Assembly: GCA_009760855.2 (NCBI GenBank)
Contig: WPIO01000002.1
Coordinates: 10,180,501-10,244,500 of the forward strand
DNA length: 64,000 nt
Direction: 5' to 3'
Source of the DNA: Cristatella mucedo
Taxonomy: Eukaryota > Bryozoa > Phylactolaemata > Cristatellidae
The position numbers and the translations under genes were made by a program. A model generated the notes under the pieces. It was not told where the DNA came from, searched no databases, and was given only the letters and a program-made list of their open reading frames with translations. Positions 61,401 through 64,000 of this stretch are shown here, in pieces. Position 1 is the stretch's first letter. Each line of letters starts with the position of its first letter.

Positions 61401-63043
61401 TACCGCAGGATTCCATCGCAGGACTCGTGCACCGATGAACGAGCACCATAGGACCATAAGTTGCTTATGCGCTGAGCGACAGAGGGCATCACCTTGTCTA
61501 GTTCCAACTTTCCACAGCTGAGGCTGCTTTCGCGAACAGCCCGTGAAGTTGCAGGGGCTCGCTTGAGTAGCCGAGTTATCCGATTCTGCATTTATCCTCG
61601 ACCTTAAGAGCGGGTAATAGCTAGCACGAGGTCGGTGGCTGTCATTATCTATTACGATCAGAGCTCCCACTAGTTTAGCTAGCTAATTAGAGAAATTGCG
61701 TGCGCCCGCTTGAAACTCTCTAATAGGGCTGCCTCATTCTTCACTGTAGCTGCTCAATACATCGCTCTGGGTTTTGTCAGTCATCCAATGCACGCTTCGT
61801 AAACTTCGAGTTTTTCGCGTGTGGAGGTTTTCAATGCCTCCTTACCCTGAGCGCCTCATGAGAATTAAAAGAACAAGACCGACGTCTCTGCTACCAGACC
61901 GGCGTGTCCCACTTCGCCTTGCCTCTCTCAGCTTCGGCACGTGGTCGGTCCTCAGTAGCCTCGGGTCATCAAGAATTCTACATCGGGAAGTTTGCAGTTC
62001 GACTCATCTCCGACTGGGAATTCTCGACCGCTTGTGAGGCTCATCGAGCCAGTCGGGGCGCGACAATCAGCCTCCCCTGTGCAGGTCCAGAGCCCTACGA
62101 GTCTTACAGCAGACGACTTCACTTTCGTTTCCGCTCAATGTGGCTACCGAATAGAATATTCGACTCTCCAGCCCAAGCGCCGAGCCGCGCGAGCACGTAT
62201 CCAGTTCGTGGCTGACAGAGACCAGCCAGAAAGCGTTGCATGGCGCCCTGCGGCGCTCGCCGGGAGCGCCGCTGCGGCGCTGCTCCCGGCGAGCGCTGCG
62301 GCCAGCGGAAGCGGTCGCAGGTGTGCCGTCGTCCTCTCTCGTCTGGTTCAATCTCATTTTCCTAGCATAATTTGCATAGCACGGACGGAAGGAATCGCGT
62401 GCCGTTAGCTACGGAGGCTCTCTCCGGAGTGAAGTTCGCAGCGCTTCTTGACGCGAGCGCCGATCGGAAACGCGGCCGCGGCGACAGCATCCTCCTGCAG
62501 GCGAGCTCGCTACGGCGCGGCGCGCGCTCAGTCAGCGGCGGCGGTGGCGGCGGCGGCTCCAGCAGCCCGCGCGGCCGCCCGGCCCAGCTCTGCCGTCGTT
62601 TGCGGGCGTCGCTTACCTGCCAGAAGCTGAATGAGTCCGAAGGCGCGCGCCGGTCCGCGGGTCATAAACTTCATGCAGCATGCCAGCAGCGTGATGTACG
62701 ACACGAACAGCGACACGGCACATCCGGTCAGGCAGAGGATGGTGGCCGTTTGCCACGAGAAGCTCGGTATGGCGGCGAACTTCCAGTATGGGCCGCAGTG
62801 CTGCATGAATGCGTGCAGGCTGCCGGTCCACGGCGGTCGCGGCAGGTTGCCGCTTGACCAGTCGCCGCCGCCGCTTCGAGCGCACTCGCGGAACGGCCCG
62901 AACGACACGGCCGACTCGTTTGCCGCCGCCTCGCGGTGCCCATACGTCCAGTACGGAGCGTAGACGCCGAGGCAGCAGAGCGCGGCTCCGGCGAACGACA
63001 GCAGGCACCACGCCTTGCCCGCTCCGTTCAGCCAGCGGTGCAT
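52273..63043 (-). CDS. LHFPL: LHFPL-family tetraspan membrane protein, three exons, 225 residues
   Basis: The LHFPL (lipoma HMGIC fusion partner-like) proteins are small four-helix membrane proteins of the claudin/PMP22 superfold; vertebrate members act as auxiliary subunits of channels and receptors. Exons 63043-62617, 57653-57555 and 52424-52273 join in phase 1 at both junctions and give 225 residues, within the family's usual 200-250. Predicted helices are near residues 10-30, 98-120, 134-155 and 182-204. Family marks are PYW at 30-32, VSFGPFRECA at 46-55, CGPY at 83-86, IPS at 92-94, GLIQLLAG at 136-143, the P-x-GW motif after helix 3, CGEEAGPYKLG at 166-176 and CKIGWAYY at 178-185. Cysteines 54 and 83 could pair in the first outer loop, where NES at 42-44 is a possible N-glycosylation site. 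The tail is short and charged. The start has a GCC before ATG and no earlier in-frame start. Closest by eye to LHFPL6 and LHFPL2; the exact orthologue is not settled. Confidence 0.93.
53290..53395 (-). mobile_element. LINE family B tail, minus strand
   Basis: TAATAATAATGATAATGCAC, CCCTCAGAGAACTCAATCTC and TTACATTTGCTGCAAAGGAA. Confidence 0.75.
53535..53615 (+). mobile_element. LINE family B tail, plus strand
   Basis: GGCAAATGTAAAGTACC, AGAAAGAGATTGAGCTCTTT and an ATT run. It mirrors the minus-strand tail 140 bases before it. Confidence 0.75.
53720..53815 (-). mobile_element. LINE tail, diverged, minus strand
   Basis: AATAATATTAATAAATAGG, CTGAGAGAACTCAAATCTCT and TTCTAGGAAATTTCC. Confidence 0.6.
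53948..54002 (+). mobile_element. SINE family 1, tail only
   Basis: It matches the shared tail (GAGTAGAGATTAAGTTCTCT, AAAGCGCTATACAAATGA). Confidence 0.6.
54003..54640 (-). mobile_element. LINE family C remnant, minus strand
   Basis: It shares ordered pieces with 43.1-43.5 kb. The antisense end reads like a LINE C-terminal region (GCTGCCATTAATCGAAGGTG, AAGGTAGCAAAACTG). No intact frame. Confidence 0.5.
55080..55205 (-). mobile_element. SINE family 1, minus strand, in LHFPL intron 2
   Basis: Antisense AATCTCTATTCAGGCGCTTC, GATCGAGCCCACGACCTCAG, GTCGGGGCGAGCACCTT and GCTGGGCCAAACCGGC. Confidence 0.8.
55346..55374. repeat. Perfect 12-bp hairpin
   Basis: TGAGCAGGTAGT pairs with ACTACCTGCTCA over a 5-base loop, in the GC-rich patch of LHFPL intron 2. 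Confidence 0.9.
55555..55589. repeat. Perfect 16-bp hairpin with 3-base loop
   Basis: TGCACGCGCTGCCTGC pairs with GCAGGCAGCGCGTGCA over the loop AAC. Confidence 0.95.
56105..56268 (+). mobile_element. SINE family 2, full-length-like copy in LHFPL intron 2
   Basis: Same architecture as the 45.1 kb copy: GGTAAGGCGGTTGCTTTTCA, GGTCGCGGGTTCAAATCC and GCTCTTCTGTCGCTATACAC. Confidence 0.85.
57555..57653 (-). CDS. LHFPL: LHFPL gene, coding exon 2 (99 bp, second half of helix 3 and outer loop 2)
   Basis: The exon is bounded by the acceptor ATTGCAG and the donor GTAGGT. It is 99 bp, phase 1 to phase 1, and encodes ICLACGCILFPTGWGSAYVA then DLCGEEAGPYKLG. Joined to exon 1 it keeps the family spacing between the IQ of helix 3 and the GW after it (20 residues, as I recall for vertebrate LHFPL6). 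A second in-frame donor lies 4 bases downstream. Confidence 0.92.
   Translation of the reverse strand, partial: ASAWRADASSFRPAGAALTWQTCAEKKQAPTS
58235..58400 (-). mobile_element. SINE family 2, minus strand, in LHFPL intron 1
   Basis: Antisense ATTAAACAGCCTCTTTTTGT, AGCGACAGAAGAGCC, AATCGAATCCACGACCTCGG and CAACCAACTAACC. Confidence 0.85.
59055..59205 (+). mobile_element. SINE family 2, diverged, in LHFPL intron 1
   Basis: GGTCGCGAGCTCGAGTCCTC is the B-box region and TTCTTTATTGCCCGCTCGGC the body. It ends GAGGCTGTTGATTAAG. Confidence 0.7.
59225..59530 (+). mobile_element. Degenerate LINE family A-like 3' fragment
   Basis: The order of diverged pieces (CGGACTGTGGAGTTC, CTGCTGCCAACTAT, AAGTGCACTATAGAAA) matches the family A 3' end. 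It lies in LHFPL intron 1. Confidence 0.5.
59643..59800 (-). mobile_element. SINE family 2, minus strand, in LHFPL intron 1
   Basis: Antisense GCTGATTTAACC, GGCAGAAGAG, GCTCACCGCCGCTTGCAGGT and CAAACCCACGACCTCGGTCG. Confidence 0.8.
60045..60200 (-). mobile_element. SINE family 1, minus strand, internally duplicated, in LHFPL intron 1
   Basis: It has the antisense tail GCGCCCTAAGAGAACTTAAT, a B-box-like part, then two copies of a GTCGTACAATGCA-type segment, and the head GACCGCTGGGCCAAACCGGC. Confidence 0.75.
62253..62296. repeat. GC-rich 15-bp hairpin with inner stem
   Basis: GCGCTCGCCGGGAGC (62253-62267) pairs with GCTCCCGGCGAGCGC (62282-62296). GCCGC and GCGGC inside the loop can form a further 5-bp stem. 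It lies about 320 bases past LHFPL exon 1, in intron 1. Confidence 0.92.
62617..63043 (-). CDS. LHFPL: LHFPL gene, coding exon 1 (residues 1-142 and first base of codon 143)
   Basis: This exon starts with ATG CAC CGC TGG at 63043 and ends in CTG GCA G, followed by the donor GTAAGC. It carries helix 1, the first outer loop, helix 2 and the start of helix 3. It is very GC-rich and continues into a GC-rich upstream region. Reading past the donor adds lysine and 29 more residues that do not resemble the family, which supports splicing here. Confidence 0.92.
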
Positions 63044-64000
63044 GGCGCAGCTCGCGCCGTCCGGCGACCGCTCGTCAAGCCGAGGCTCAAGCTCTTAGCT
63101 TCACCGCCGCCGCCGCCCAGCGGTCGGTCGTCGCTGGCGTGAAATTAGCAAGTCGCCGCTGCTTTGCCGCCACCGCCGTCGCCTGTACTTGAGCCGCTCC
63201 GGTGCCCGCCGCCTCGGTCCTAGCGCCGCCCCCTCACTGGTGAGCGATTGCCGCTGATCGCGTAGCTCGCTCCGCACTGCGGCGGCGTCGGCGTCGGCGT
63301 CGGCGGAACGCTTCGCTCGAGTGAAAGGTGGCGGCGTAGCTCGACAGCGTCGTTTACTTTGCAGCGGCGCCGCCGATCCCGCCGCATCTAGTGCGGCGGC
63401 GCACGCCTATTCGCGCTGACCACGTGGCGCCGCGACCCCGGCTGCCGCTCTGGCCGCCGCCGCCATCGCGGCTGCGCGAGGAAGCGAAAGTGCTTCCGTA
63501 CGCGTACGTCGAACGCGGGTATGGGACACGCCTCTTTGGGTGAGGGCTGCGGCCGGGGGCGCTATATTGGGACGAAGAGGCGAATTTGGCGTCGGCCGTG
63601 TCGGCCGCGGCCGGCGCTCGACGGGCGTGCAGCCGCCGTCTGGCTCCAATTAATAGAGCAGCAGCAGCAGCAGCCGCCACCTGCGCTGCCGTTCGACGGT
63701 CCAGAGGTGCGAAGCGCCCGCGCGAGCTGGGCTGTAGCTTTGATGTTGAGAATGTAACTCGAGAGCTATTCGCTGTTAATAATAGAACGCGAACGACCGA
63801 CGGTCTCGCAGGCCGGCCGTACGCCATATACGGGCGCTTCGCTCGCCGCCGAGAGCGCCTCGAAGCGCCGACGCGGCGGAGCCGTGCGACGAGAGGAACG
63901 GCGGCAGCGGCGGCGGCGGTGTCTCTGCAAGCGCAAAGCGCGACCGGAAGAAGCCGGTGAGCGAGGGCATCGATGGCGTCCGACTCGTCGTTGCCCGCCG
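63044..64000 (-). promoter_or_regulatory. GC-rich, CpG-dense 5' region of the LHFPL gene
   Basis: The sequence upstream of the LHFPL start codon is strongly GC-rich and CpG-dense up to the window edge, with a short CAG run near 63658-63680. This is typical of a promoter and first-exon region. I cannot place the transcription start or say whether a 5' UTR intron exists. Open frames on both strands here are rich in Arg and Ala and look like composition effects. Confidence 0.45.

Larger units (their letters stand above)
57654..62616 (-). other. LHFPL intron 1
   Basis: This intron of about 4.96 kb runs from donor GTAAGC to acceptor ATTGCAG. It holds four SINE copies listed separately, a LINE 3' scrap (59225-59530), a CGG run at 58726-58748 and a strong GC hairpin at 62253-62296. 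No further coding exon could be supported. Open frames at 60334-60702 (+) and 61160-61591 (-) match nothing I recognise. Confidence 0.85.

Noticed and set aside
61160-61591. 143-codon minus-strand frame in LHFPL intron 1
   Set aside because: No family resemblance. Not bordered by splice sites that would join the LHFPL frame.
62528-62616. Continuation of LHFPL exon 1 past its donor
   Set aside because: The extra 29 residues (Ala-rich) do not fit the family, and a perfect donor plus an in-phase second exon replace them.

Overview
The window looks like nuclear DNA of an invertebrate animal. Coding sequence is sparse and split by introns with GT-AG borders. The rest is mostly decayed non-LTR retrotransposons, tRNA-derived SINEs, a Mutator-like DNA transposon relic and long microsatellites. 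No operons, bacterial-type genes, CRISPR arrays or viral genes are visible. I cannot name the species. The gene families (LHFPL tetraspan protein, GT31 glycosyltransferases, a small cysteine-rich type I membrane protein) only say bilaterian animal.

Four protein-coding loci can be supported. (1) At 10653-11194 (+) lie the last two exons of a cysteine-rich single-pass membrane protein of unknown identity. (2) At 25372-26571 (+) is a very GC-rich GT31-family beta-1,3-glycosyltransferase with no in-frame ATG before its membrane anchor. (3) At 38142-39194 (+) is a second, intact 350-residue GT31 enzyme with ordinary base composition. (4) Three exons on the minus strand (63043-62617, 57653-57555, 52424-52273) join in phase into a 225-residue LHFPL-family four-helix membrane protein that spans almost 11 kb. 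A possible first exon of a mitochondrial protein at 28939-29067 (+) is much less certain.

Layout. 1-10650 is mostly unassigned DNA with two LINE remnants (2.2-2.6 kb and 3.5-5.4 kb) and a large CA/GA/GGCAGA microsatellite block (8.8-9.2 kb). 10.6-11.2 kb holds the membrane-protein gene. 11.8-20 kb holds a GA-rich microsatellite, an endonuclease-domain LINE scrap, a GC-rich patch, a long inverted repeat around a CA/TA microsatellite and head-to-head LINE scraps. 20.16-21.49 kb is a Mutator-like element with a FLYWCH finger. 24.6-27.2 kb is the first GT31 gene and its GC-rich upstream region. 30-37 kb is SINEs and LINEs. 38-39.2 kb is the second GT31 gene. 40-51.7 kb is LINE-dominated and includes one LINE inserted into another copy of itself and a 2.0 kb unclassified insertion. 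52-64 kb is the LHFPL gene with its introns and GC-rich promoter side.

The genes do not form an obvious pathway. The two GT31 enzymes are Golgi-type glycosyltransferases that look like old paralogues 11.5 kb apart in the same orientation. The other two loci encode plasma-membrane-type proteins. The repeats do form a system: one LINE family and one tRNA-derived SINE family share their 3' tails, the usual sign that the SINE uses the LINE's reverse transcriptase.
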